A stretch of DNA of 42,036 bases, taken from the NCBI RefSeq assembly GCF_020804225.1, contig NZ_WJBI01000001.1, forward strand, positions 653,280 to 695,315, read 5' to 3'. The notes beneath the pieces are model-generated. The model did not search any database. It had not been told where the DNA came from and was given only the letters and a program-made list of their open reading frames with translations. The position numbers and the translations under genes were made by a program. Of the stretch, positions 14,264-23,503 are shown one piece after another; position 1 is the stretch's first letter; each line of letters begins with the position of its first letter. The DNA is from Methanosarcina sp. DH2 (GTDB lineage Archaea; Halobacteriota; Methanosarcinia; Methanosarcinales; Methanosarcinaceae).

Positions 14264-15811
14264 TCATACCTGACTCTCAACTGCAGTATCCTCATTCTGG
14301 CGCAAAAACTCAGGGTCCACAGCCATGTCTTTACATTCTTTTGCGCATGGCTCTCCGAAAATATTTTTTATATTTTCTTTTCCTGCTGACCTTTCTGATT
14401 TCACTGCTTCGGGTTTCAAAATCCGCTGCCTGACAGCTTTCCATACGGGGCTGTTGATAGAGGCATCCACTTCCTTCGCGAAGTTTACAAAGCCGTCAAA
14501 GCCTTCGAACTCCACCACTCTGTCGTGGTTGAAGTCGCAGAAAGCAACACCCAACTTGTACGCGATAAACCTCTCTTTTACACCTGCAACCATCAGGTCG
14601 GTTTTCTGTTTCACGAGCAGTTCGGCAAGTTCCAGGGGGTTTGCGTCATCTACAATGACCGTTCCGTCCCGGACAGAATAACTGATCTGCTCGTAGTCTT
14701 CCTTTTTCCCGGTCTGGGTCCCGATGATAACCACTTCCATGCCAAGCTCTGCAAAGCCTTTGATAAGTGTGAGGGCTTTTGCAGGTCCTCCCATGTAGAT
14801 GGCTGCCTTTTTCCCTTTGACTCTCTCTCGAACCCGGGAAATTTCAGGCATTATCCGGTTCGTTTCGGTCTCCAGCATTTCTCCTGCTGTCTTTTTCATT
14901 TCTTCTGAACCAAAGTATTCCGCAGTCTTTCGCAGGGCTATGGAGATGTCTTCGATTCCGAAGAAACTCACGGTTAAATATGGAATCCCATACTCTTGCT
15001 GCATCCATTTTGCAAGGTAAGTCATTGACCCGCTGCACTGTACCAGGTTAAGGTCAGCTTCTGCAGCTCTTGAGATGGATTTTGCAGTCGAATCTCCGGT
15101 CATGGAAACTATGACTTCGATTCCCATCTGCTCAAAGAGAGGTTTTACGAGCCAGACATCTCCTGCAACATTGAAGTCCCCGAGGATGTTGATCCTCGGT
15201 TTTTTTAATCCAGGGTTTACTCCGGGTTTCTTTTCTGCAGCCTTATCTTTCTCAGGTCTTTTGATTAGTTGCTTTAAAGCGTCGCAGGCGGCTTTGTATC
15301 CGTCGGATTTGTTGCCTTTGAATCCTTCGGATTTTACTGGGAGTACCGGGATATTATGCTTCTTGCTTGCTATTTTGCATACGGAATCAAGGTCATCTCC
15401 GATAATTCCTACAATGCATGTGGAATACACGAAGATCACCGGGGGGCAGTAGATGCCCACCAGTTCGTCGATCGCGTTTGAGAGTTTTTTCTCTCCTCCG
15501 AATATGATATCGATCTCTTTCATGTCCGTGCTGAAACTGCTGCGGTTCGTTTCAATCCCGCTGGACTTTGCGCCCCGGATATCCCAGGTATAACCTGCGC
15601 AGCCAATAGGGCCGTGGACCAGATGGACGGCGTCGGTTACGGGGTTTAAGACAACCCTGGCTCCAGAATAAACACAGGCCCTCTGGCTTATGGCTCCTGC
15701 AAGGGAGTTATTGTCACAGGCAAGGGGGATTATCTGTCCCTTTTCCTGCTTTCTGGTAATGTATGGTTGCCTTTCTTCGAGAGTATCCACTATCCCGGTT
15801 TTCTCAATCAT
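14264..15811 (-). CDS. nifE: NifE, FeMo-cofactor assembly scaffold subunit
   Basis: Alpha-type subunit of the NifEN scaffold, about 515 residues. Cysteine contexts are SQRACVYSGARVV, VHGPIGCAGYTWDIRG and YSTCIVGIIGDDLDS; YMGGPAKALTLIKGFAELGM matches the MGG region of NifE. The ATG at 15811 lies 9 bp after AGGGGA. A GTG at 15820 is in frame but directly abuts that ribosome site. A short linker rich in Lys/Pro lies at about 200-220. A 180-bp spacer with short repeats separates it from nifK, the only sizeable break between nifH and modA. Confidence 0.94.
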   Translation of the reverse strand: MIEKTGIVDTLEERQPYITRKQEKGQIIPLACDNNSLAGAISQRACVYSGARVVLNPVTDAVHLVHGPIGCAGYTWDIRGAKSSGIETNRSSFSTDMKEIDIIFGGEKKLSNAIDELVGIYCPPVIFVYSTCIVGIIGDDLDSVCKIASKKHNIPVLPVKSEGFKGNKSDGYKAACDALKQLIKRPEKDKAAEKKPGVNPGLKKPRINILGDFNVAGDVWLVKPLFEQMGIEVIVSMTGDSTAKSISRAAEADLNLVQCSGSMTYLAKWMQQEYGIPYLTVSFFGIEDISIALRKTAEYFGSEEMKKTAGEMLETETNRIMPEISRVRERVKGKKAAIYMGGPAKALTLIKGFAELGMEVVIIGTQTGKKEDYEQISYSVRDGTVIVDDANPLELAELLVKQKTDLMVAGVKERFIAYKLGVAFCDFNHDRVVEFEGFDGFVNFAKEVDASINSPVWKAVRQRILKPEAVKSERSAGKENIKNIFGEPCAKECKDMAVDPEFLRQNEDTAVESQV

Positions 15812-15873
15812 CTCTTTCACTCCCCTCTGCTTCTGTTTCCAGGTTTGCAGCGGCGGTTTTCCACTTCTCCCGT

Positions 15874-15953
15874 TTTTAAATTATCAGTTTTAACTTTCAG
15901 GTTTTAATTTCCAGGTTTTAACTTCCCAGTCTTACTTTTCAGCTTAAACTTCT
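15874..15953. repeat. Imperfect 14-bp repeats in the nifK-nifE spacer
   Basis: A unit close to TTTTAACTTTCAGG (plus strand) recurs about five or six times with substitutions inside the spacer between nifK and nifE. No hairpin typical of a terminator is obvious. In the mRNA it would be an A-rich, weakly structured stretch that could serve for processing or for loading ribosomes on nifE. Confidence 0.6.
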
Positions 15954-15991
15954 TGTTTTTCCGGGAATCAGTTATCTTAAAGCCAGGCTCC

Positions 15992-17362
15992 TTACTGAAT
16001 GGTCTCGAGTAGCCAGTCTGGCGCATCTCTGTCTTTCCTGTCAAGCAAGGTATTTCCTATGCGCTCCACCAGTCGTGCAGCTCCGGCGTACCCCATGATC
16101 GGGAAATAATGCAGGTTTGCCCGGTCCATGATCGGGAAGCCTACCCTGACCAGGGGCACATCCTCTGCCCTTGATATGAATTTCCCATATGTGTTGCCGA
16201 TTAGGAGGTCCACGGGCTTTCGCTTGATGATCTGGTGGAGCATGAAGAGGTCCCCTCCCGAAATAATATCGGCGTCCGGGTACTCGGAACCTATTAGTCC
16301 TTCTACTTCTTTTTCAAACTCTGAATTCTGGGTCCCGGTGAGGACAACACCCGGCTCCATACCCATTTCCAGCACAAGGCTCGTAAGCCCTGAGATTATG
16401 TCCGGGTCCCCGTAAATGGCTACCTTTTTTCCATGGTAGTGGGGGTGGGCATCAGTCATCATGTCAACCAATCTTCCCCTCTCGTCTTCAAGTTCGGGGG
16501 GAATCGCCACACTGGCAAGTTTTGCTGCATTCATGATGAAACGGTCAGTGTTTCTTATCCCTATTGGGGTGGGCCCTATTTTTGCCGGGACTTTGTAGCG
16601 GCTTTCCAGGACCTTTGCTGCAGACCCTCCTGCCATCCTGCAGGGAGCGATTGTTCCCACGGAGTTTGCGGAATCTTCTATATCCCCTATCGGAGTCCCA
16701 CCTTTCGGGTACATGCCCTGTTCTCCGGTGAGAGGAGCGTCAAAGACATCAGTCGTGTCCGGGAAGACTATACCTGAGATCCCCATGATTGAGAGTATGC
16801 GTTTCATTTCCCGGATATCAGCAGGTTCCACAAAGCCAGGGATGATATTGAGTTTCCCGTTCGGCTTGCTTTTTCTGGCAAAAGTAGTCACAAAGGACTT
16901 TACCATGTTGTCATAGCCAGTAATATGGGTGCCCACATAACTTGGAGTGGAGGCTGCACAGATCTTTATGGACGGGTCTATAAGCTCTTCCATCCGGACG
17001 TCTTCTACGATGGTGTTTACGTCGTCGCCTATGGTTTCTGCTACACAGGTGGTGTGGATAGCAATTACTTCGGGTTTGTAGATTGTAGTCAGGTTTTCGA
17101 GGGCTTCCTTGAGGTTTGCTGCTCCTCCGAAAACAGCGGTTCCTTCAGAGAAACTGCTGGTCGTTCCAACCGAGTTTTCACGGTAGTGCCTGCTCAGGCA
17201 CATGCGCAGGTATGAGAGGCAGCCCTGTGATCCGTGACTGTGCGGCATGCAGTTGTGCACACCAAGGGCAGCATAGACTGCGCCGATTGGCTGGCAGATT
17301 TTTGCAGGGTTGATAGTTACTGCTTCTCTAGTTACTTCTTCACATGGGGTGTAATCTAACAT
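15992..17362 (-). CDS. nifK: Nitrogenase molybdenum-iron protein beta chain NifK
   Basis: Beta subunit of dinitrogenase, 456 residues, part of the alpha2-beta2 MoFe protein. The P-cluster cysteines lie in AKICQPIGAVYAALGVHNC, SHGSQGCLSYLRMCLSRHY and HTTCVAETIGDD. TPSYVGTHITGYDNM is also conserved. The start is the ATG at 17362 because AAGGAGGGAG lies 6 bp upstream. A longer frame reaching 17401 would overlap nifD and lacks a site. It is shorter at the N-terminus than proteobacterial NifK, as in clostridial and methanogen forms. The gap to nifD is 14 bp. Confidence 0.97.
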   Translation of the reverse strand: MLDYTPCEEVTREAVTINPAKICQPIGAVYAALGVHNCMPHSHGSQGCLSYLRMCLSRHYRENSVGTTSSFSEGTAVFGGAANLKEALENLTTIYKPEVIAIHTTCVAETIGDDVNTIVEDVRMEELIDPSIKICAASTPSYVGTHITGYDNMVKSFVTTFARKSKPNGKLNIIPGFVEPADIREMKRILSIMGISGIVFPDTTDVFDAPLTGEQGMYPKGGTPIGDIEDSANSVGTIAPCRMAGGSAAKVLESRYKVPAKIGPTPIGIRNTDRFIMNAAKLASVAIPPELEDERGRLVDMMTDAHPHYHGKKVAIYGDPDIISGLTSLVLEMGMEPGVVLTGTQNSEFEKEVEGLIGSEYPDADIISGGDLFMLHQIIKRKPVDLLIGNTYGKFISRAEDVPLVRVGFPIMDRANLHYFPIMGYAGAARLVERIGNTLLDRKDRDAPDWLLETIQ

Positions 17363-17376
17363 TTTTTTCTCCCTCC

Positions 17377-18975
17377 TTACTCTGCTTCTTCTCCTTTCCA
17401 TGGCGGACGTATGAATCTCCAGGTGGGACTGTGCATAGCCATATCTATGTCCCGTGCGAAGTTCACAACCCCGGAAAAGCCAGTGTAGCGGCCGCTGTAG
17501 TCATACGAATGGATCTGCCTTGAGGGGACCCCGAGTTTCTGGGCCCAGTACTTGTCCTTGATCCCTGAACAGAAGATGTCGGGTTTAAGGGTTCTTAAGA
17601 GGAATTCGGTTTCGTGGTGGTTGAGGTCGTCAATGACAATGGTTCCATCTTTCATTTCGGGGAATAGCCCCTCATATTCCATAAGTCCAAGCTTCTGTTT
17701 CAGCTCTTCAATCCGTTCCGGGCTGATTGCGGGCTCGACATTTTCGTCCCTTTCGTAGTGCACATCTTCGAGAATTGATCCAAGAGCGTTTCCCTTCATC
17801 TGAGGGATGATCTGCCTGCCCTCGTAGTCGTCTCTGTGGGCGAACTGGTAGCCTGCAACAACTACTTTCATGCCCAGTTCTTCGAAGAGATTAGTATAGT
17901 GATGGCTCCTGGAACCTCCGGAGTAGATGAAAGCGGTTTTCCCCTTCAGTTTCTTTTTGTACCTCTCGATCTCATCCGCATAATTTGCGGTTTCTTCGGC
18001 AATGATTTCCTCAGTCTTCCGGGTAAGATCCGGGTTCTCAAAGAACTGTGCCATTTTCCGGAGGGATTTGGCGGTCATCTTCGTGCCTACGTAATTGACC
18101 TTCAACCAGGGAATCCCGTATTTTTCTTCCATCATCTGGTTCGTGTAGTTGATGGAACGGTGGCAGAGCAGGATACTGAGCTTTGCCCTGTGAGCCTGTG
18201 CAATTTTATGGAACGAGCCGTCTCCTGTCAGGCTTGAAACGATCCGGTACCCGATTTTTTCAAGGATTGGCTGGATTTCCCAGAGATCTCCGCCTATGTT
18301 GTATTCCCCGAAGATATTAATGTCAAAGGGAGTAGGGTTTTCCAGTTCCTCGGTTCCTATCAGGTTTTCCATCAGAGCATTGCTGGCAATGTGGTGTCCT
18401 GCTGACTGGCTTACTCCTCTGTATCCTTCACATCTGGAAGGGATAATTTTGATTCCATACTCTTTTTCGGCTTCCCTGGCAACAGCTTCGATGTCGTCTC
18501 CTATAAGTCCTACAGGGCAGGTGGCAGAGATACTGATTGCTTTGGGCTTGAAGATTTTCATAACTTCGTCAATGGCTTTTTTGAGCTTCTTTTCTCCTCC
18601 AAAGACGATATCGGTTTCCTTCATGTCCGTGCATACGCAGTAGTTCATGAAGTTATCTCCACCCTCCTCTGCTTTTGCAAAGTTTCTCCTGGTTCCCCAG
18701 GTAAAGTATGCGCAGCCTATCGGGCCGTGGACGAGGTGTACCATATCTTTGATCGGTCCGAAAACCACACCTTTTGAACCGGCAAAAGCGCACCCGCGGT
18801 TTGTAATGATTCCCGGGATTACCTTGTCATCGGCTTCGATGTGCTGTTCGGCGGAACAGTCCCTGACAACTATATGTTTTCTCCTGTTCCTCGCAGCCTT
18901 TTCCGGGAGCACCTTCAGCATGTCATCGATAAGCTGCTGTTTGTCTTCAATTCCCGAACCTATTTCCGCTCCCAT
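17377..18975 (-). CDS. nifD: Nitrogenase molybdenum-iron protein alpha chain NifD
   Basis: Alpha subunit of dinitrogenase, 532 residues, holding the FeMo-cofactor. Cofactor ligands are present: the Cys275 equivalent in LLCHRSINY and the His442 equivalent in IHSYDYSG. P-cluster cysteines are in NRGCAFAGSKG, VHGPIGCAYFTW and SATCPVGLIGDD. Gln191 and His195 equivalents sit in SQSAGHHIASNA and Arg359 in GGSRSHHYTN. The position of Azotobacter His451 is Thr (SGRYTGFSG). An insertion of about 50 residues (about 385-435) marks the clostridial/methanogen type. The ATG immediately follows the nifI2 stop and AAGGAG lies 9 bp upstream. Confidence 0.97.
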   Translation of the reverse strand: MGAEIGSGIEDKQQLIDDMLKVLPEKAARNRRKHIVVRDCSAEQHIEADDKVIPGIITNRGCAFAGSKGVVFGPIKDMVHLVHGPIGCAYFTWGTRRNFAKAEEGGDNFMNYCVCTDMKETDIVFGGEKKLKKAIDEVMKIFKPKAISISATCPVGLIGDDIEAVAREAEKEYGIKIIPSRCEGYRGVSQSAGHHIASNALMENLIGTEELENPTPFDINIFGEYNIGGDLWEIQPILEKIGYRIVSSLTGDGSFHKIAQAHRAKLSILLCHRSINYTNQMMEEKYGIPWLKVNYVGTKMTAKSLRKMAQFFENPDLTRKTEEIIAEETANYADEIERYKKKLKGKTAFIYSGGSRSHHYTNLFEELGMKVVVAGYQFAHRDDYEGRQIIPQMKGNALGSILEDVHYERDENVEPAISPERIEELKQKLGLMEYEGLFPEMKDGTIVIDDLNHHETEFLLRTLKPDIFCSGIKDKYWAQKLGVPSRQIHSYDYSGRYTGFSGVVNFARDIDMAMHSPTWRFIRPPWKGEEAE

Positions 18976-19353
18976 TTATACCAGCTCCTTGTTAACGGTC
19001 ACATCTCCGCTTTCTCCGGTCCGGATGCGGAGAGCTTCGCCAATGTTTGTCACGAAAATCTTTCCGTCTCCTACATGCCCGGTCTGGTTTACCTCAATGA
19101 TTTTTTGAACTACTTCGTTTACACTTGAGTCGTCGACAACGATTGTGAACATGCGTTTTGGAATGAAACGGATGCAGGTTTCAGCTTCCTTTTCCGGGTC
19201 AGGCAGGGGCGGGTTAAACTCAAAGCAAAGCCCTTTTTGCTTTCCGCGGCCCATGACTCTTCTTACGGTAAAAGAAGGAAAGCCGCACTCCAGCAGGACA
19301 TCTTTGGTTTTCTGAACCCTGTTCATCCTGATTATTGCCGTAATCTCTTTCAC
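18976..19353 (-). CDS. nifI2: NifI2, PII-like nitrogenase switch-off protein
   Basis: PII-family protein of 125 residues encoded between nifH and nifD, the position typical of archaeal and some anaerobic bacterial nif operons. With NifI1 it forms a complex that inhibits dinitrogenase when ammonium is added and is relieved by 2-oxoglutarate (known from Methanococcus). The frame starts at GTG 19353 with GGAGG 9 bp upstream. The PII core is visible ([33 protein letters not shown]), and the T-loop is longer and Pro/Glu-rich ([14 protein letters not shown]), unlike GlnK. It ends directly against the nifD ATG. Confidence 0.95.
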   Translation of the reverse strand: MKEITAIIRMNRVQKTKDVLLECGFPSFTVRRVMGRGKQKGLCFEFNPPLPDPEKEAETCIRFIPKRMFTIVVDDSSVNEVVQKIIEVNQTGHVGDGKIFVTNIGEALRIRTGESGDVTVNKELV

Positions 19354-19378
19354 GGAATTTTTCCTCCGAAAATCCGGT

Positions 19379-19696
19379 TTAAAGTCCGGGCTTTCCAGTC
19401 CTTATGGTGTAGGCTTCTTCGACCGGGTTTACGAAGATCCTTCCGTCCCCATACTTCCCGGTCCTGGCAGATTCCATTATGGTCTGTATGACTTTGTCCT
19501 TGTGTTCGTCTTCGACTACCATCAGGAGCAGGGTCTTCTGCAGTTCGTCGTAGTGCACATCCGCAATGTGGATCCCTTTCTGTTTCCCTCGCCCGAAGAC
19601 TTCCATTTTTGTAAGGGAAATGCAGCCCTCTTTTTCAAGGCTCTCTACAACCTTTGACTCCATTCCCGGCCTGATGATTGCTCTTATCATTTGCAT
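19379..19696 (-). CDS. nifI1: NifI1, PII-like nitrogenase switch-off protein
   Basis: PII-family protein of 105 residues and partner of NifI2. The sequence shows [38 protein letters not shown] and [20 protein letters not shown], the last being the PII B-loop. The T-loop lacks the uridylylated Tyr context of GlnK. The ATG at 19696 has GAGGAG upstream. It sits 45 bp after nifH and 25 bp before nifI2, all on the minus strand, so it is co-transcribed with nifHDK. Confidence 0.95.
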   Translation of the reverse strand: MQMIRAIIRPGMESKVVESLEKEGCISLTKMEVFGRGKQKGIHIADVHYDELQKTLLLMVVEDEHKDKVIQTIMESARTGKYGDGRIFVNPVEEAYTIRTGKPGL

Positions 19697-19741
19697 CTTT
19701 TTCAGCTCCTCTATTTGTTTCAGCAGTTACCATTTTGACAG

Positions 19742-20620
<879 letters not shown>

Positions 20621-20631
20621 CTATCTTATAA

Positions 20632-20645
20632 TATTTAAATTTTTC
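20632..20645 (-). promoter_or_regulatory. BRE/TATA box of the nif operon
   Basis: On the minus strand the sequence reads GGAAAAATTTAAATATT. The purine-rich part is a BRE and TTTAAATA a TATA box, centred near 20636. Transcription would start near 20610, giving a leader of about 45 bases before nifH. Confidence 0.75.
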
Positions 20646-20760
20646 CATAAATCGAATATTTCCTGTAATTATCTTTATAATTCTTGGATTCAGGAAAGGA
20701 TTAATAAACAATTCCTCAGTAAATTGCAGAGGCAAAAATAAACAACAGGAAGACCCTTTC

Positions 20761-21951
20761 ATGATTCCAGAAGCCTCTTATGACCTCATAGTGGTGGGCG
20801 CAGGCCCTGCAGGTTCCACTGCTGCCCTGTATGCTGCAAGGGGTGGAGCCTCCGTCCTTCTCCTTGACAAAAAAAGGGAAATCGGAAACCCGATTCAGTG
20901 TGCAGGTTTTCTCCCGGACGCCTCGGAGGTTAAGGCTCTTTTACCCGATGCTGACCTGCCTGAAGCGCTTATAATATATCCTGACTCCTGTATGCTGCAG
21001 ACGATCAAGACCCAGCGCATTATTCCTCCAAACTGCAATGTAAAAGAATTTGCTGTAAAAGGGGCTGTTCTTGACCGGCGCAGGTATGATCAGTTCCTTG
21101 CTGAGCAGGCGGCAGGGGCAGGGGCTGAACTTATGATAAAAACGCGTGTGACAAAAGTGGAGGGCACAACTGTTGAGACCTCGGGAATTTTCGGGAAGCA
21201 CAAAATCAAGGCAAAAGCAGTTATCGGAGCTGACGGCCCAAACTCCCTGGTCGCAAAATCAAAAGGTCTTGCCATGAAACCCGAATTAAAGGAAACCTCT
21301 GTTGCCATTGAATACCAGGTCAGGAACGTTGATATCGACCCTGATGCCCTTGAGATGTATTTCGGAAAAGATTATGTCCCAGGTGGTTATGCATGGATTT
21401 TTCCCGAGGGCGGGGACCGGGCAAATGTAGGAATCGGAATCAGAAACGGAATGGCTGAAAAAGGGGTTTCTGCAAAAGAGTATCTGCACCGTTTCATGAA
21501 GGATCATCCTATGGCAAGTTCAAAACTGAAAAACAGCGTCATCATGAATGTTATTGCAGGAATCATCCCTGTCAACGGAGCCCCTGCAAAAACTGCAACT
21601 GAAGATTCTCTTATTGTAGGGGACGCTGCCGGGCACATTATCGCAACAAACGGAGGGGGAATCCCTCCTGCCATGATTGCCGGAAAAATTGCAGGGGAAA
21701 CTGCAGCTGAATTTGCAGCCGGAAAATGCAAGCTTGAAGAATATGACAGGCGCTGGAGAGCTCAGTTCGGTTCAGCTCTTGAAACTTCGGTACAGGCAAG
21801 GCAGATAATGGACGGCATTATGAAATCCGATGCCCTCATGAATGCTGCTTTCAAGTTTATTTCCCCTGAACAGATGAAAGTCATGCAGTGCGGAAAACTT
21901 CCCGGACCTGTAAAACTCGGGCTTCAGGCCTTGAGCCGTGGGAAGAAATAG
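20761..21951 (+). CDS. Geranylgeranyl reductase family FAD-dependent oxidoreductase
   Basis: Flavoprotein of 396 residues, similar to archaeal digeranylgeranylglycerophospholipid reductase, which saturates the isoprenoid chains of membrane lipids. The N-terminal FAD site is DLIVVGAGPAGSTAALYAA, followed by an acidic LLLDKKREIGNP. IQCAGFLPDASE matches the conserved QCAGF region, VIGADGPNSLVAK is the GD-type motif, and SLIVGDAAGHIIATNGGGI is the second FAD motif. AGGAAGA precedes the ATG. It diverges from nifH across a 197-bp region and shows no link to nitrogen fixation. Related enzymes act on other polyprenyl substrates, so the substrate is inferred. Confidence 0.85.
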   Translation: MIPEASYDLIVVGAGPAGSTAALYAARGGASVLLLDKKREIGNPIQCAGFLPDASEVKALLPDADLPEALIIYPDSCMLQTIKTQRIIPPNCNVKEFAVKGAVLDRRRYDQFLAEQAAGAGAELMIKTRVTKVEGTTVETSGIFGKHKIKAKAVIGADGPNSLVAKSKGLAMKPELKETSVAIEYQVRNVDIDPDALEMYFGKDYVPGGYAWIFPEGGDRANVGIGIRNGMAEKGVSAKEYLHRFMKDHPMASSKLKNSVIMNVIAGIIPVNGAPAKTATEDSLIVGDAAGHIIATNGGGIPPAMIAGKIAGETAAEFAAGKCKLEEYDRRWRAQFGSALETSVQARQIMDGIMKSDALMNAAFKFISPEQMKVMQCGKLPGPVKLGLQALSRGKK

Positions 21952-22049
21952 ATGTGTTTTCTCGCAAATACGTGGTCCCGGCGGTCAGGCAAAATTTACC
22001 TGTCCGAATCTCTTTTTGTTTTTAACTTTCTGCCCATTCTCCTTTTGTT

Positions 22050-22162
22050 TCTTCTTCCTTTTGTTCCCTTTCCTTTTGTTCCCTTTCTTTTTGTTCCCTT
22101 TCTTTTTGTTCCCTTTCTTTTTGTTCCCTTTCCTTTTGTTCCCTTTCCTTTTGTTTTTTTCT
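22050..22162. repeat. 15-bp tandem repeats after the GGR gene
   Basis: The unit CTTTTGTTCCCTTTC recurs about seven times with C/T changes. Its period of 15 keeps frames open on both strands, which creates artificial repetitive reading frames. It lies between the GGR-like gene and the 3' end of the convergent TPR gene. Confidence 0.85.
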
Positions 22163-22173
22163 TCCTTGCCCTT

Positions 22174-22530
22174 TTATGTCTCTGATGATCCTTCTTTATT
22201 TTCTTCAACCGGATTTTCTGCTGCCCTGATCTTTCTTAATTCGGTTTCGGCATCTTCTTTATTGTACCTTGCTTCCGGATAGCCGGGCCTTATTTCAAGG
22301 GCTTTGTCAAAAGAGGCAATGGCTTCTTCATACCTTTTCAGAACCACAAATTCAAGCCCTCTGAGGTTCCAGGCTCCTGCAAAGTCAGGTTTTAACGCAA
22401 GGACCTTATCGAAATACTCGATTTTCTTTTCCGGGTCAGTTTCTGCTACTGCAAGCCCGTACCACTCTTCTACTGTTTTTCCTTCGATTTTCTTCTTGAA
22501 CAGTTTATCCAGAAAAGCCAATGGCATCAC
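22174..22530 (-). CDS. Small TPR-repeat protein
   Basis: Protein of about 118 residues made of tetratricopeptide-type helices, likely a soluble protein-interaction module. The second and third repeats are clearest: KPDFAGAWNLRGLEFVVLKR and YEEAIASFDKALEIRPGYPE. The N-terminus MPLAFLDKLFKKKIEGK is shared with the neighbouring paralogue at 22762-23085, of which it is a tandem duplicate. Two adjacent ATGs are possible (22530 or 22527). The acidic tail ends next to the 15-bp repeat tract. No partner is apparent. Confidence 0.8.
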   Translation of the reverse strand: MMPLAFLDKLFKKKIEGKTVEEWYGLAVAETDPEKKIEYFDKVLALKPDFAGAWNLRGLEFVVLKRYEEAIASFDKALEIRPGYPEARYNKEDAETELRKIRAAENPVEENKEGSSET

Positions 22531-22761
22531 TTCCCATTGAATATACGCCGGGTCGATAGAAATATGTAGTGATGTTAATTGATGTAGTGATGTTCATTGT
22601 TTCCCTGTTTGAAAAAAACAGAAACAATCATACTGAAAAAAGAGTTTTTTTCCTGCCGTTTTACTGTGGAAATTGCAAATAAGCTGGTCTTTGATTTTTC
22701 ATTTTCAGTTCATCTTATCGCTTCCTCATGGAGGCTGATTTTTCTGGATTTCGTGCCTCTT

Positions 22762-23085
22762 TTATGTTCCTGTTTTTAACGCGGCTTCTCCCATTTTTTT
22801 CTCCAGATTCTTCTTGTTATACTTTGCTTCTCTATATCGCGGGCAGATCGAAAGGGCATGGTTGTAACATTCCATAGCCTTTTCATAGTCTCCCATATCG
22901 GCATAAGCATTCCCAAGCACGGTCCAGCCGCCTACGAACTCCGGTTTTAGCTTTACGGTATTTCTGAAGTATTTTACCTTTTTTGGAGGGTCTTTTTCTT
23001 TTGCCCCCTGCTCAAACCAGTCATGGGAGTTCTTGCCATCTATCTTTTTCAGGAAAATCCTTTCAAGTAAGCTGGAAAGTCCCAG
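22762..23085 (-). CDS. TPR-repeat paralogue lacking a normal start codon
   Basis: The minus strand encodes about 107 residues homologous along its length to the TPR protein at 22174-22530: ERIFLKKIDGKNSHDWFEQG, KYFRNTVKLKPEFVGGWTVL, YEKAMECYNHALSICPRYRE. The frame is open from a TGA at 23097-23095 to the TAA at 22764-22762, but between that stop and the conserved part there is no ATG, GTG or TTG. A CTG at 23085 lies where the paralogue's Met would be, with GAGGTGAGG just upstream. Either CTG starts translation or the start codon has been lost. I give the CTG-based span. Confidence 0.6.
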   Translation of the reverse strand: MGLSSLLERIFLKKIDGKNSHDWFEQGAKEKDPPKKVKYFRNTVKLKPEFVGGWTVLGNAYADMGDYEKAMECYNHALSICPRYREAKYNKKNLEKKMGEAALKTGT

Positions 23086-23160
23086 AGCCTCACCTCATTT
23101 TTCACTTTTATTTAATCACGTTCTCTTTCTATATTTATTCAACCTACTTTTGCTGTCCTT

Positions 23161-23265
23161 CCCGAATTGCACCTCGCCCGAATTGCACCTCGCCCGAATT
23201 GCGCCTCGGGAGTACGCGTCCTTTTCGCTCCACTCCGTTTCGCTCAAGAGGACTAATTTTTAAAT
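23161..23265 (-). repeat. Inverted copy of the 43-bp repeat family
   Basis: Three direct 16-bp copies of CCCGAATTGCACCTCG (23161-23208) lead into sequence whose reverse complement matches the repeat block at 9680-9863: TTAGTCCTCTTGAGCGAA, then GAGCGAAAAGGACGCGTACT and CCGAGGCGCAATTCGGG. One unit is expanded by an extra ACGGAGTGG. The remaining gap to 23503 shows no gene. Confidence 0.8.
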
Positions 23266-23503
23266 ATTGGTACAGTTGCTCAATCAAGGAGAGCGATCTT
23301 CCCAAAAGTCCTCTAAACGCGGATCAAAAAAATAGTCTCCTAGTGAAGGAGGTGTTTCTCAGCCTGGGAATATTCTTTCCATGATTTTTGGTATCCCTTA
23401 GTCGCAGGCCGGTTTCAATCCTGTATGTGCGGAAAAGAAAGCCTGAGGATGCCAGAAAAAATAGAAAATAAAAATAAAAAATTAAAGAAGAAAGTTTACC
23501 TGC

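Noticed and set aside
21996-22208. Basic Lys-Gly-Thr repeat protein on the minus strand
   Set aside because: It is a translation of the 15-bp DNA repeat and overlaps the end of the TPR gene in another frame.
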